DNA of 64,000 nucleotides, taken from the NCBI RefSeq assembly GCF_001885735.1, contig NZ_JXKG01000001.1:186001-250000 (forward strand), written 5' to 3'. Numbering within the stretch: position 1 is the stretch's first letter; the number at the start of each line of letters is the position of its first letter. The stretch is from Enterococcus canintestini (lineage in GTDB: Bacteria > Bacillota > Bacilli > Lactobacillales > Enterococcaceae). The notes beneath the pieces were generated by a model. The model was given only the letters and a program-made list of their open reading frames with translations, made no database searches and had not been told where the DNA came from. Below are positions 17,929 through 31,376 of this stretch, in pieces. Position numbers and translations under genes: made by a program.

Positions 17929-18837
17929 GTGCAAGCCATCCTGATGAGTGCGTTTAGTCTATTATTTATTATTTTTTTAGGTTTTATCTTTAAACGTGTT
18001 GGTATTTTTAGTAAAGCTGATGGGAATATCTTATCACAAATTATTTTGAATTTAACTTTGCCAGCAGCAATTATTGTCAATCTGTCTCAGCTGACTGTTT
18101 CGTTGAATCGAATTGCTTTAATTTTGATTGCCATTTTGTTTACTTTGATACAATTAATTTTATTTCGTGTTTTTAAAGGGAAGCAAACCCGTGATAATCT
18201 GACATTTAGTTTATACATGGGCTCTGGCTTTAATATTGGTAATTTTACCTTACCTTTTGCCCAAAGTTTTATCCCCCAAGCAATCCCACTGATTTCACTA
18301 TTTGATATTGGAAACTCGGTTATGTTGGCAGGAGGAACGGGTTTGGTCGTAGAATTATTAACAGGAGAAAATTATGTGTTTAATGGCAAGTTATTTTTAA
18401 AAAGATTAGGTCGTAGCGTACCATTTGTTTGCTATTTGATTATGCTGTTTTTACGCTTGCAGACGATTAATGTTCCTGCGATTATCTTGACGATTGCTAC
18501 GCCAGTTGCAAATGCTAACACGTTTTTATCGATGTTTATGATTGGCCTTTATCTTGAGTTTAAACTTGCTGGTAAGACGCGTAATTTAGTCTTTAAAACA
18601 CTATTTTTGCGGTATCTAATTGGTTTTATGTTAGTCGGGGTGGTTTATTTTACACCTTTTGATCAGCTGATGAAATTGGTCTTAAGTATCTTAGCCGTTA
18701 CCCCAATTCCAATTTTTAATGTAATAAATGCAGTATTAGCGGGAAGTGATGAAGAAAGTGTCGGTTTTTGTTCTTCCCTTAGCTTTTTAATTAGCTTGCC
18801 GCTGATGACAGCTCTAATTTTATGTATCGTTAAGTAA
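17929..18837 (+). CDS. AEC-family transporter
   Basis: 302 aa, about ten hydrophobic helices, matching the auxin-efflux-carrier (AEC) family of secondary transporters that export or import carboxylates such as malate. A conserved NLTLPAAI motif lies near residues 43-50, and a second inverted half begins near residue 160. GTG 17929 follows AAGGAG by 7 nt. It is a single gene with no adjacent metabolic gene that would name a substrate. Confidence 0.85.
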   Translation: MQAILMSAFSLLFIIFLGFIFKRVGIFSKADGNILSQIILNLTLPAAIIVNLSQLTVSLNRIALILIAILFTLIQLILFRVFKGKQTRDNLTFSLYMGSGFNIGNFTLPFAQSFIPQAIPLISLFDIGNSVMLAGGTGLVVELLTGENYVFNGKLFLKRLGRSVPFVCYLIMLFLRLQTINVPAIILTIATPVANANTFLSMFMIGLYLEFKLAGKTRNLVFKTLFLRYLIGFMLVGVVYFTPFDQLMKLVLSILAVTPIPIFNVINAVLAGSDEESVGFCSSLSFLISLPLMTALILCIVK

Positions 18838-18908
18838 AGCGTAAAAATGTCTTTTTATTAAAAGCTTGCTTACAATAATAATATTATTAAAAAGAAAGAA
18901 GTGAAGAA

Positions 18909-19799
18909 ATGTTAATTGGTTCTCATGTATCGTTTAAAGCTAGTAAAGCACTGCTTTCTTCTGTTGAAGAAGCCTTAAGTTATGAAGCGAATACTTTTAT
19001 GCTTTATACTGGTGCACCACAGAATACTCGCCGGAGTGAAATGGATCAAGAAAGTATCACTGCAGGTAAAAAATTAATGCAAGAAAATAAAATGCAGGAG
19101 TTTGTCGTCCATGCACCGTATATTGTTAATTTAGGAAATACGACTAAACCACAAAATTTCGGCTTTGCAATTGAGTTTTTACGGGCTGAAATTATGCGCG
19201 CCCAAGAACTTGGTGCTAAACAAATTACCCTCCATCCAGGAGCACATGTGGGGGCGGGGCCAAAAGAGGGAATTAAACAAATCATCAAAGGATTAAATGA
19301 AGTCTTGACCAAGGAACAAATTCCTCAAATTGCTTTAGAGACAATGGCGGGAAAAGGGACAGAAATCGGTCGTAGTTTTGAAGAATTGGCAGAAATTATT
19401 GCTGGGGTCACGTTAAATGATAAACTCTCGGTTACTTTTGATACATGCCATACCAATGATGCAGGATACAATGTCAAAGAGGATTTTGATGGTGTGTTAG
19501 CTGAATTTGATCAAGTGATTGGCTTGGATCGTTTAAAAGTCGTTCATCTAAATGATTCCAAAAATCCGCAAGGGGCAAAAAAAGATAGGCATGCTAACAT
19601 CGGTTTTGGTACCATTGGTTTTGATGCATTACATTATATTGCCAATCATGAAAAACTTGTTTCTTTACCCAAAATACTTGAAACACCATATGTCGGCGAA
19701 GATAAGAAAAATAAGAAACCCCCTTATAAATTTGAAATTGCCATGTTACGTAAAGGCGTTTTTGATCCTGATTTATTGGAAAAAATTATGGCACAATAA
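18909..19799 (+). CDS. nfo: Endonuclease IV (AP endonuclease)
   Basis: Zinc-dependent AP endonuclease of base excision repair. 296 aa. Metal-ligand motifs are [55 protein letters not shown] and the final LETP, in family order. GAAGTGA precedes the ATG. It converges on ndk with a shared bidirectional terminator. Confidence 0.96.
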   Translation: MLIGSHVSFKASKALLSSVEEALSYEANTFMLYTGAPQNTRRSEMDQESITAGKKLMQENKMQEFVVHAPYIVNLGNTTKPQNFGFAIEFLRAEIMRAQELGAKQITLHPGAHVGAGPKEGIKQIIKGLNEVLTKEQIPQIALETMAGKGTEIGRSFEELAEIIAGVTLNDKLSVTFDTCHTNDAGYNVKEDFDGVLAEFDQVIGLDRLKVVHLNDSKNPQGAKKDRHANIGFGTIGFDALHYIANHEKLVSLPKILETPYVGEDKKNKKPPYKFEIAMLRKGVFDPDLLEKIMAQ

Positions 19800-19834
19800 A
19801 CGTTTTCTTACCTTTAGAAGCTTGTGTAATCCGT

Positions 19835-19918
19835 AAAAAAGCAAAGCAATCCCCTTAGGCAGCAGCTTTCTTTTTCATAAAAGGCGCACTTAAACCTAAG
19901 GATGCTTTGCTTTTTTTT
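19835..19918. terminator. Bidirectional terminator between nfo and ndk
   Basis: The outer arms AAAAAAGCAAAGCA (19835-19848) and TGCTTTGCTTTTTT (19903-19916) pair, extended by CCTTAGG/CCTAAGG, with a loop of about 35 nt. T runs lie on both strands. Confidence 0.85.
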
Positions 19919-19924
19919 AAAGAT

Positions 19925-20353
19925 TTACTGTTTGACTGAAGTTAAGCTAGCTTCATTAAAGAAACGCTTTATTTCGACGTCTGCTGCGGCTAAACAATCT
20001 GAAGCGTGGATAATATTTTGTGATTTATTTGTAGCAAAATCACCCCGAATTGTTCCTGGATTAGCCTCTAGTGCATTGGTTGTGCCAATCATTTTTCGCA
20101 CCATTTCAATAGCATTTTCTCCTTTTAAGACTATAAAAACAACAGGTCCAGAGGTCATATAGTCAACAATATCTTGAAAAAAAGGTTTGTCGGCTAAATG
20201 AGCGTAATGAGCTTGTGCCATTTCTTTTGTCAAACAGCCAAAACGCATTTTGTCAATCGTTAACTGGCGATCTTCAAAACGACTAATGATGCGACCAACT
20301 AAATGGCGTTTCACGCCATCTGGTTTAATAATGACTAAAGTTTTTTCTTCCAA
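19925..20353 (-). CDS. ndk: Nucleoside diphosphate kinase
   Basis: Transfers gamma-phosphate between NTPs and NDPs, keeping NTP and dNTP pools balanced. 142 aa. It begins MEEKTLVIIKPDGVKR, the classical NDK start, and the catalytic His lies in NIIHASD. TTG 20353 is preferred because GAGGTGAGG sits just upstream; the longer in-frame GTG at 20362 lies inside that Shine-Dalgarno. A near-consensus cre lies about 55 bp upstream. Many low-GC relatives lack ndk, so its presence is informative. Confidence 0.93.
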   Translation of the reverse strand: MEEKTLVIIKPDGVKRHLVGRIISRFEDRQLTIDKMRFGCLTKEMAQAHYAHLADKPFFQDIVDYMTSGPVVFIVLKGENAIEMVRKMIGTTNALEANPGTIRGDFATNKSQNIIHASDCLAAADVEIKRFFNEASLTSVKQ

Positions 20354-20405
20354 TATCCTCACCTCAAAAAAATGATAAGTTTAGGATAACACGTTTTTCA
20401 CTATT

Positions 20406-20419
20406 TGAAAACGCTTACT
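20406..20419. promoter_or_regulatory. cre site between ndk and yneF-like gene
   Basis: TGAAAACGCTTACT matches the CcpA consensus TGWNANCGNTNWCA at 13 of 14 positions. It lies in the divergent promoter region, overlapping a plausible ndk -35 (TTTTCA read on the minus strand). Confidence 0.55.
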
Positions 20420-20507
20420 TGTTAATTACTAGTGAAAAGCTCTTTTCATTTGTGGGCTTTTCTAGTAAAATGACACAGTGAGACTATAAGAGAAAGGAGA
20501 GATTTTC

Positions 20508-20729
20508 ATGTCAACATCTATCGTAGTGCTTATTGCAATTATTGCTGCTTTACTTGGCGCAGTTGGTGGCTTTTTCTTAGCCCGTAAATATATGAAAGAC
20601 TATTTGGAAAAAAATCCTCCCGTTAACGAGGAAATGTTACGTTCAATGATGATGTCAATGGGACAAAAACCATCCGAGAAAAAAATTCGTCAAATGATGC
20701 AACAAATGAAAAACCAAGGGAAAAAATAA
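20508..20729 (+). CDS. UPF0154 (YneF-like) small membrane protein
   Basis: 73 aa. One N-terminal membrane helix (about residues 4-25) is followed by the UPF0154 signature: [25 protein letters not shown], then [14 protein letters not shown] and a basic end. GAAAGGAGAG precedes the ATG. Widespread in Firmicutes with no defined function. It stands alone with its own terminator. Confidence 0.9.
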   Translation: MSTSIVVLIAIIAALLGAVGGFFLARKYMKDYLEKNPPVNEEMLRSMMMSMGQKPSEKKIRQMMQQMKNQGKK

Positions 20730-20751
20730 TTTTTGGCAGAATAAAAGAAAG

Positions 20752-20782
20752 TGGACTGGATTAGCCGGTTCGCTTTTTTTTG
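20752..20782 (+). terminator. Terminator after yneF-like gene
   Basis: GTGGACTGG (20752-20760) pairs with CCGGTTCGC (20766-20774) through GC and GU pairs, followed by eight T. Confidence 0.75.
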
Positions 20783-20895
20783 TCGTTTATAAAGTCGGGT
20801 ATCATTAAAAAAAAATTCTTTAACTTGGTTAATGGAAAATGAGAAAAACGAATACTTCTTCTTTAATTTTTATCTGCTAATAATTTAATAGTAAA

Positions 20896-20970
20896 AAGCA
20901 GTGGGATTTTTAGGATCAGTTTGTAAGAGGATCTGAAAATTTCCCATACTTTTAAATTAGCGACTGCTGT
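20896..20970. repeat. Nested inverted repeat in the intergenic region
   Basis: AGCAGT...ACTGCT are outer arms. TGGGA/TCCCA and GGATC/GATCT lie inside, so about 75 nt can fold as a long interrupted hairpin. No T run follows, so it is not an obvious terminator. No gene is seen in 20783-21000. Confidence 0.4.
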
Positions 20971-21001
20971 ATTTCACGAAAAATAAAAAATAAAAAAGCT
21001 G

Positions 21002-21031
21002 TTGACAGCGCTTTCTTTAATCTGTTACAAT
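21002..21031 (+). promoter_or_regulatory. Promoter P1 of the beta-glucoside leader
   Basis: TTGACA at 21002-21007, an 18-bp spacer and TACAAT at 21026-21031. It drives the RAT-containing leader and is overlapped by a cre site. Confidence 0.75.
21003..21016. promoter_or_regulatory. cre site overlapping P1
   Basis: TGACAGCGCTTTCT matches TGWNANCGNTNWCA at 13 of 14 positions and covers most of the -35, a position expected to repress. Confidence 0.7.
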
Positions 21032-21057
21032 AACTATAAATTAAATAGACCAAAGCA

Positions 21058-21091
21058 ATGGATAGTGATTGTTTAATTACAAGCTAAACCT
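21058..21091 (+). promoter_or_regulatory. RAT (ribonucleic antiterminator) site for a BglG/LicT protein
   Basis: The sequence begins GGATAGTGATTG and ends AAGCTAAACC, the arrangement of the LicT/BglG RAT hairpin (GGAT..GT..., loop, ...GC..AAACC). Its 3' end shares AAACC with the terminator that follows, so the two structures exclude each other. Confidence 0.8.
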
Positions 21092-21136
21092 AATGAGAAG
21101 ATGCCGTTATTTTGCGTGCCCTCATTAGGTTTTTTA
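21086..21136 (+). terminator. Conditional terminator of the beta-glucoside leader
   Basis: AAACCTAATGAG (21086-21097) pairs perfectly with CTCATTAGGTTT (21121-21132), followed by T. Overlap with the RAT makes it the antitermination target. Confidence 0.88.
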
Positions 21137-21190
21137 TTTGTCCATTTTTAAAAGGAGGGTGAAAATCTTATTAAGAAAACAAGATGAAAA

Positions 21191-21204
21191 TGTAAGCGTT
21201 GACA
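21191..21204. promoter_or_regulatory. Consensus cre site overlapping P2
   Basis: TGTAAGCGTTGACA fits the CcpA consensus at every position and includes the P2 -35 hexamer. Confidence 0.8.
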
Positions 21205-21227
21205 AAAATAACGGTTATTAGTATCAT
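21199..21227 (+). promoter_or_regulatory. Promoter P2 upstream of licT-like gene
   Basis: TTGACA at 21199-21204, a 17-bp spacer and TATCAT at 21222-21227. It starts transcription downstream of the RAT/terminator and would bypass it. Confidence 0.6.
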
Positions 21228-21297
21228 CAAACTATAATCTAAATGAGTTTTATATTAATTTTAGATTAGTTTAAGCGTGACGTGGAGGCCGACACTG

Positions 21298-24092
<2,795 letters not shown>

Positions 24093-24100
24093 AAATAAGA

Positions 24101-24130
24101 CGGGCTGACAGGAAAGTCAGCTCGCCTTTT
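24101..24130. terminator. Terminator between bglP and rpiR-family gene
   Basis: CGGGCTGAC (24101-24109) pairs with GTCAGCTCG (24116-24124) and is followed by CCTTTTT. It lies between convergent genes. Confidence 0.75.
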
Positions 24131-24156
24131 TCACCTAAATTAGTCGGTTGCGGTCA

Positions 24157-25071
24157 TTAATTTGGAGTAAAAGAATCGTGAATTTGGACAGGTGGTTGCT
24201 TTTTTTCAGCCATAATGGTGGAACTAATTTGCCGATGATCAATTTTTTGACCGATTTTAATGAGATGATCTAATTCTTGTTGATAATTTTCAGCAAAAAC
24301 GATGCTGTATAAGACGTCTAGTAAATAAGTGATTGATAAATTTGTTGTAAAATTACCTATTTTAGAATAAAGGCGTTCTCTAGTGGTCATTTGTAGGACA
24401 CAAGTGGCAAGTTTTGTTAAAGAATTATCCCCAATACTCGTAATTGCAATAAAAGGGACTTGCTGCTGAATTAAAATGTTCGCGGTTTGCAAAATCATTT
24501 TATTTTCACCGGTATAAGAAATAAGAATGGCGATATCATTTATGGTTAAATTGTAGGCTTCATAGGCTGTTTCTCCTTGAATTTGACTAGTTGTGACGAT
24601 CTTACCGATTCGGTTCATTTTAACTGCAAAATCTTGGGCGATTAATGTATTGGCATTATTTCCAAAAATTCGTGTCAGACGGGCGCCTAATAAAAGTTCT
24701 TTAGCTTTTTTTAGACTATCGTGTTGCAGTAGTGACAATGTATCGCTAATGGTGGTTTGTTCTAATTGTGCGAGTTTACTGGCGATGCGCATCAAGCCGT
24801 CTGTTGGCGTAAATGGTAAATTTGCGTCAACGGTTTGAAAGTGGTGCGTGAGGTATTCTTGTTCTTTAACAAAAGCGATTTTAAATTCTAACCAGCCGTT
24901 AAAATCTAATTTTTTGGCAATTCGAATGAGTGTAGAGGGATGAACAAATACAGCTTCTGCCACTTCTTTAATTGTTAAATTTAGACTTTGGGGACGATTT
25001 AAAATATAATCAATGACATTTTGTTCAGCCGTTGAAAAATTGGTTTGACGGATCTTTTCTTGAATTAGCAT
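24157..25071 (-). CDS. RpiR-family (MurR/RpiR) regulator
   Basis: 304 aa. The N-terminal HTH_6 domain (STAEQNVIDYILNRPQSLNLTIKEVAEAVFVHPSTLIRIAKKL) is followed by a SIS sugar-phosphate isomerase fold (about 110-240) that would bind a sugar phosphate. AGAGGTT precedes the ATG. It is divergent from the GH4 gene, and a perfect 9+9 inverted repeat sits in the shared promoter region. It is likely a repressor or activator of the glucosidase operon; the sign of control is not visible. Confidence 0.88.
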   Translation of the reverse strand: MLIQEKIRQTNFSTAEQNVIDYILNRPQSLNLTIKEVAEAVFVHPSTLIRIAKKLDFNGWLEFKIAFVKEQEYLTHHFQTVDANLPFTPTDGLMRIASKLAQLEQTTISDTLSLLQHDSLKKAKELLLGARLTRIFGNNANTLIAQDFAVKMNRIGKIVTTSQIQGETAYEAYNLTINDIAILISYTGENKMILQTANILIQQQVPFIAITSIGDNSLTKLATCVLQMTTRERLYSKIGNFTTNLSITYLLDVLYSIVFAENYQQELDHLIKIGQKIDHRQISSTIMAEKKQPPVQIHDSFTPN

Positions 25072-25113
25072 AGATAACCTCTTTTTAAAATTATTTACAT
25101 TTATTATACATCA

Positions 25114-25134
25114 TTTGTAAATATTATTTACAAA
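25114..25134. promoter_or_regulatory. Candidate RpiR operator (perfect inverted repeat)
   Basis: TTTGTAAAT (25114-25122), a 3-nt spacer and ATTTACAAA (25126-25134) form a perfect palindrome. A further ATTTACA lies at 25093-25099. It sits between the divergent regulator and GH4 genes. Confidence 0.6.
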
Positions 25135-25158
25135 AAGCGAAAAAAATTTCCTTTAAAT

Positions 25159-25172
25159 TGTAAACGCTTTAT
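25159..25172. promoter_or_regulatory. cre site upstream of the GH4 gene
   Basis: TGTAAACGCTTTAT matches the CcpA consensus at 12 of 14 positions. It lies 80 bp before the start codon. Confidence 0.6.
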
Positions 25173-25251
25173 GAGTTACGTGTTATTCTATTGTTTTCAT
25201 ACAACAACTCATCAATAATGAAATTATCAAGTCAGCAAAGGAGCAGACAAT

Positions 25252-26640
25252 ATGAGAAAAGGCGTGAAAATTGCCACAATTGGTGGCGGTAGTAGTTATA
25301 CTCCGGAGTTAATGGAGGGCTTTATTAAACGATATGATGAATTACCCATTGCAGAAATTTGGTTAGTTGATATTGAAGCAGGAAAAGAAAAGCTAGCAAT
25401 TGTGGGGGCAATGGCACAACGAATGTGGGATGCTTCACCTTATGATGTTAAAGTCCATTTAACTTTAAACCGCGAAGAAGCACTAAAAGATGCTGATTTT
25501 GTGACTACCCAATTTCGTGTTGGCTTATTAGATGCCCGTGTCAAAGATGAAAGAATTCCTGCTTATTATGGCATGTTAGGACAAGAGACAAACGGTGCGG
25601 GTGGAATTTTTAAAGCTTTTCGTACGGTGCCAGTTATCTTAGAGATCGTCGAAGATATGAAACGTTTATGTCCCAATGCTTGGCTAGTTAATTTCGCCAA
25701 TCCAAGTGGCATGGTAACAGAGGCGATTGTCCGTTACGGTAAATGGGACAAAGTAATTGGTTTATGTAATGTACCGGTAATGGCAACCATGTTAGAACCT
25801 GGTTTACTGGGTAAGAAAACAGATGAGTTAATTTATAAATTTGCGGGCTTAAATCATTTTCATTGGCATAAAGTCGCAGACGACAAAGGGCAAGACGTCA
25901 CCATGGAAATCATTGATCAAATGTACCAAGAAGATAACGGCTTGCCAAAAAACATTTATGATATTCCTTTTGAGCGTGATTTATTAGAACAAATGAAGAT
26001 GATTCCATGTGCGTACCATCGTTATTACTATCAAGAAGAAGAAATGTTAGCACATGCATTGGAAGAATACCGCACTATTGGCACGCGGGCCCAACAAGTA
26101 AAACGCACGGAACATGAATTGTTTGAATTATATAAAGATCAAAACTTAGATCATAAACCAGAACAATTGTCTCAACGTGGAGGGGCGTATTATTCCGATG
26201 CTGCCTGTGAAACGATTGCATCGATTTATGCTAATAAAGAAACACAGATTGTCGTTTCAACAAAAAATAATGGGGCTGTGCCAGATTTACCGGCCGATTG
26301 TGTCGTCGAAGTAACCGCTTATGTAGGAGCACAAGGAGCGCGTAATGTTGCTTTTGGTCCATTACCAACCGCAGAAAGAGGCTGGTTACAAGTGATGAAA
26401 GCAATGGAATTATTAACGATTGAAGCAGCAGTTACAGGTGATTATGGCACAGCTTTACCGGCGTTTACCTTAAATCCACTAATCACTTCTGGAAAAACAG
26501 CCAAACGCGTTATGGACGAACTATTCATTGCGCATAAAGATTATTTACCAAACTTTAAAGAAACAATTGAACGTTTAGAAAAAGAAGGTATCAAAGTCCA
26601 AGATGAAGTAGTGCGTTCAATGGATCTAGTTAACGTCTAA
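25252..26640 (+). CDS. GH4 6-phospho-beta-glucosidase (LicH/CelF-like)
   Basis: NAD- and divalent-metal-dependent hydrolase of phosphorylated beta-glucosides. 462 aa. The N-terminal dinucleotide motif is IGGGSSYTPELMEG, and further family features are LGQETNGAGGIFKAFRTVPV, NFANPSGMVTEA and GLCNVP (metal Cys), with His in LNHFHWHK. AAAGGAG precedes the ATG. It is first gene of an operon with two GH1 enzymes and controlled by an RpiR-type operator and cre. GH4 uses a redox elimination mechanism, unlike the adjacent GH1 enzymes. Confidence 0.92.
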   Translation: MRKGVKIATIGGGSSYTPELMEGFIKRYDELPIAEIWLVDIEAGKEKLAIVGAMAQRMWDASPYDVKVHLTLNREEALKDADFVTTQFRVGLLDARVKDERIPAYYGMLGQETNGAGGIFKAFRTVPVILEIVEDMKRLCPNAWLVNFANPSGMVTEAIVRYGKWDKVIGLCNVPVMATMLEPGLLGKKTDELIYKFAGLNHFHWHKVADDKGQDVTMEIIDQMYQEDNGLPKNIYDIPFERDLLEQMKMIPCAYHRYYYQEEEMLAHALEEYRTIGTRAQQVKRTEHELFELYKDQNLDHKPEQLSQRGGAYYSDAACETIASIYANKETQIVVSTKNNGAVPDLPADCVVEVTAYVGAQGARNVAFGPLPTAERGWLQVMKAMELLTIEAAVTGDYGTALPAFTLNPLITSGKTAKRVMDELFIAHKDYLPNFKETIERLEKEGIKVQDEVVRSMDLVNV

Positions 26641-26710
26641 ATATTTCTTCAAATTAAAAGGAGATAAGGTAACTTATTAATTTATTGCCAAGATGAAACG
26701 AATAGCATAA

Positions 26711-28219
<1,509 letters not shown>

Positions 28220-28224
28220 TTTTG

Positions 28225-28249
28225 AAGCCAGCTGCAATAGGCTGGCTTT
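28225..28249 (+). terminator. Weak intra-operon hairpin between the GH1 genes
   Basis: AAGCCAGC (28225-28232) pairs with GCTGGCTT (28241-28248), but only a short T run follows. It is more likely an attenuator or mRNA-stabilising hairpin than a full stop. Confidence 0.5.
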
Positions 28250-28273
28250 AAAAAAGTTACAGGAGGAAGATAG

Positions 28274-29734
<1,461 letters not shown>

Positions 29735-29861
29735 TTGCAACTGTGTCAGAAGTTTTTAACTACAAAAATATGCCGACATTTTAAGAAAATTGTTACTCAA
29801 ATTTTTGTGTAATTTTGTTTTTTAGTAGAAATTGCTACTGAAACAGCATTTATTTTAAAAG

Positions 29862-29896
29862 AGGAGGTTTGACAAGATTTTTGTCAAACCTCCTTT
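29862..29896 (+). terminator. Terminator after the glucosidase operon, GTGACA-type repeat (copy B)
   Basis: AGGAGGTTTGACAA (29862-29875) and TTGTCAAACCTCCT (29881-29894) form a perfect 14-bp stem. It has the same architecture as the repeats at 12.7, 53.6 and 55.5 kb. Confidence 0.85.
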
Positions 29897-30126
29897 ATTT
29901 GCAGAAATTTTGCTTGAAGTGACTTTCATTGAAAATTTAGCTAAAAATATTTCAAATGTGAAAAAAGTTGATTAGAAGTTAAAAATTAGCTGTTAGGGAT
30001 TTCAATTAGTAGCAAAAAGTAATATAGTTTTAAAGTAAATAAAGGGTTATAAGCAGATTATTAGACAGCTAAAACTATTTAAACTAGAGTTAGCTTACTA
30101 ATAGAAAGTAAGTGGAGGGAAAGTAA
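29897..30126. other. Non-coding region upstream of trxB
   Basis: AT-rich with no ORF, RNA gene or clear sigma-A promoter that I can support. The trxB Shine-Dalgarno (GTGGAGGG) is at its right end. The 29735-29861 part holds only a small AGTAG/CTACT hairpin. Confidence 0.4.
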
Positions 30127-31062
30127 ATGTATGATGTAATCGTGATTGGGGCAGGTCCTGCAGGCATGACCGCAGCACTATATGCATCTCGTTCTAATTT
30201 ATCAGTTTTAATGATTGAAAGAGGTGCTCCTGGTGGTCAAATGAATAATACCGCCGAAATTGAAAACTATCCTGGATTTGAATCTATCATGGGTCCAGAA
30301 CTTTCTATGAAAATGTACCAAAATGTCGAAAAATTCGGCACGAAAAATGAATACGGTATTGTTCAAGAAGTAGTTGACCATGGTGATTATAAAGAAGTTA
30401 TTACAGAAGAACATAGTTATCAAGGCAAAAGTGTTATTATTGCTACTGGTTGTGTGCATCGCAAATTAGGTGCTCCTGGCGAAGAAGAATATGCGGGGCG
30501 AGGGGTTTCTTATTGCGCTGTCTGTGACGGTGCATTTTTCCGCAATAAAAAATTAATCGTTGTCGGTGGGGGAGACTCTGCAGTCGAAGAAGCTATTTAC
30601 CTAACTCAGTTTGCCAGTGAGGTAACGATTGTTCATCGTCGGGATGAATTACGGGCCCAAAAAATTATTCAAGAGCGCGCTTTTGCCAATGAAAAAATTA
30701 ATTTTATCTGGGATTCTGTAGTTGAAGAAATTAAAGGCAATGATATGGTTGTCACAGCGGTTAATATTCGCAATCTTAAAACAGATGAAGTTTATGAAGA
30801 AGCTGCTGATGGTATCTTTATTTATGTTGGTTTAGAGCCGTTATCTGCACCATTTACGAAATTGGAAATTTTAGATGAAGCCGGTTGGTTAATAACAGAC
30901 GGTAATATGAAGACTGCTATTCCTGGCATTTTTGCTATTGGTGATGGTCGTGCCAAAGATTTACGGCAAATTACGACGGCTGTCGGAGAAGGCGGTATTG
31001 CCGGACAACAAGTCTTTCAATATTTAGAAAACTTAAAAGATAGCCAAGCAAATCTTAAATAA
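30127..31062 (+). CDS. trxB: Thioredoxin reductase
   Basis: NADPH-dependent flavoenzyme that reduces thioredoxin. 311 aa. The N-terminal FAD motif is GAGPAGMTAALYASR, the redox centre CAVC lies in YCAVCDGAFF (about 133-142), the NADPH-binding motif is GGGDSAVEEA, and the C-terminal FAD motif is GIFAIGD. GTGGAGGG precedes the ATG. It is monocistronic with its own terminator. Confidence 0.96.
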   Translation: MYDVIVIGAGPAGMTAALYASRSNLSVLMIERGAPGGQMNNTAEIENYPGFESIMGPELSMKMYQNVEKFGTKNEYGIVQEVVDHGDYKEVITEEHSYQGKSVIIATGCVHRKLGAPGEEEYAGRGVSYCAVCDGAFFRNKKLIVVGGGDSAVEEAIYLTQFASEVTIVHRRDELRAQKIIQERAFANEKINFIWDSVVEEIKGNDMVVTAVNIRNLKTDEVYEEAADGIFIYVGLEPLSAPFTKLEILDEAGWLITDGNMKTAIPGIFAIGDGRAKDLRQITTAVGEGGIAGQQVFQYLENLKDSQANLK

Positions 31063-31106
31063 TACAAGTTTAATCATGATTGTTACAAGTTGTTATGACA
31101 GTTCAA

Positions 31107-31160
31107 AAAAATCCGAGTAAGGTATTGGCAAATTTTTGTCAGCAACTTACTCGGATTTTT
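31107..31160 (+). terminator. Terminator after trxB
   Basis: AAAAATCCGAGTAAG (31107-31121) pairs perfectly with CTTACTCGGATTTTT (31146-31160), with a 24-nt loop. The rest of 31063-31376 holds only the pgm promoter. Confidence 0.85.
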
Positions 31161-31310
31161 CATTTAGCGAAAGGGCATATCTAATTTCTACAAACGAAAC
31201 TTTTTGACTTAGCTTTTTCTAATTATTTAAATATAACAGCAGGTTTTTGAAGAAATTTGTTTTGTTTGAAAGTTGAAAAAGTATTTTAAAAACATTGTTA
31301 GGAAAGATTG

Positions 31311-31339
31311 TTGGCGTTCTCAAAGGGAAATGATATACT
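31311..31339 (+). promoter_or_regulatory. Phosphoglucomutase gene promoter
   Basis: TTGGCG at 31311-31316, a 17-bp spacer and TATACT at 31334-31339, 38 bp before the start codon. Confidence 0.65.
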
Positions 31340-31376
31340 TAAAAAGTAATTAAAAAACTGAAAGAGGTGTTATTTC

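Noticed and set aside
21160-21222. Possible 20-codon leader peptide from GTG at the orphan Shine-Dalgarno
   Set aside because: GTG lies immediately after the AGGAGG, far too close for initiation, and no codon bias supports it. Recorded as a finding on the orphan site instead.
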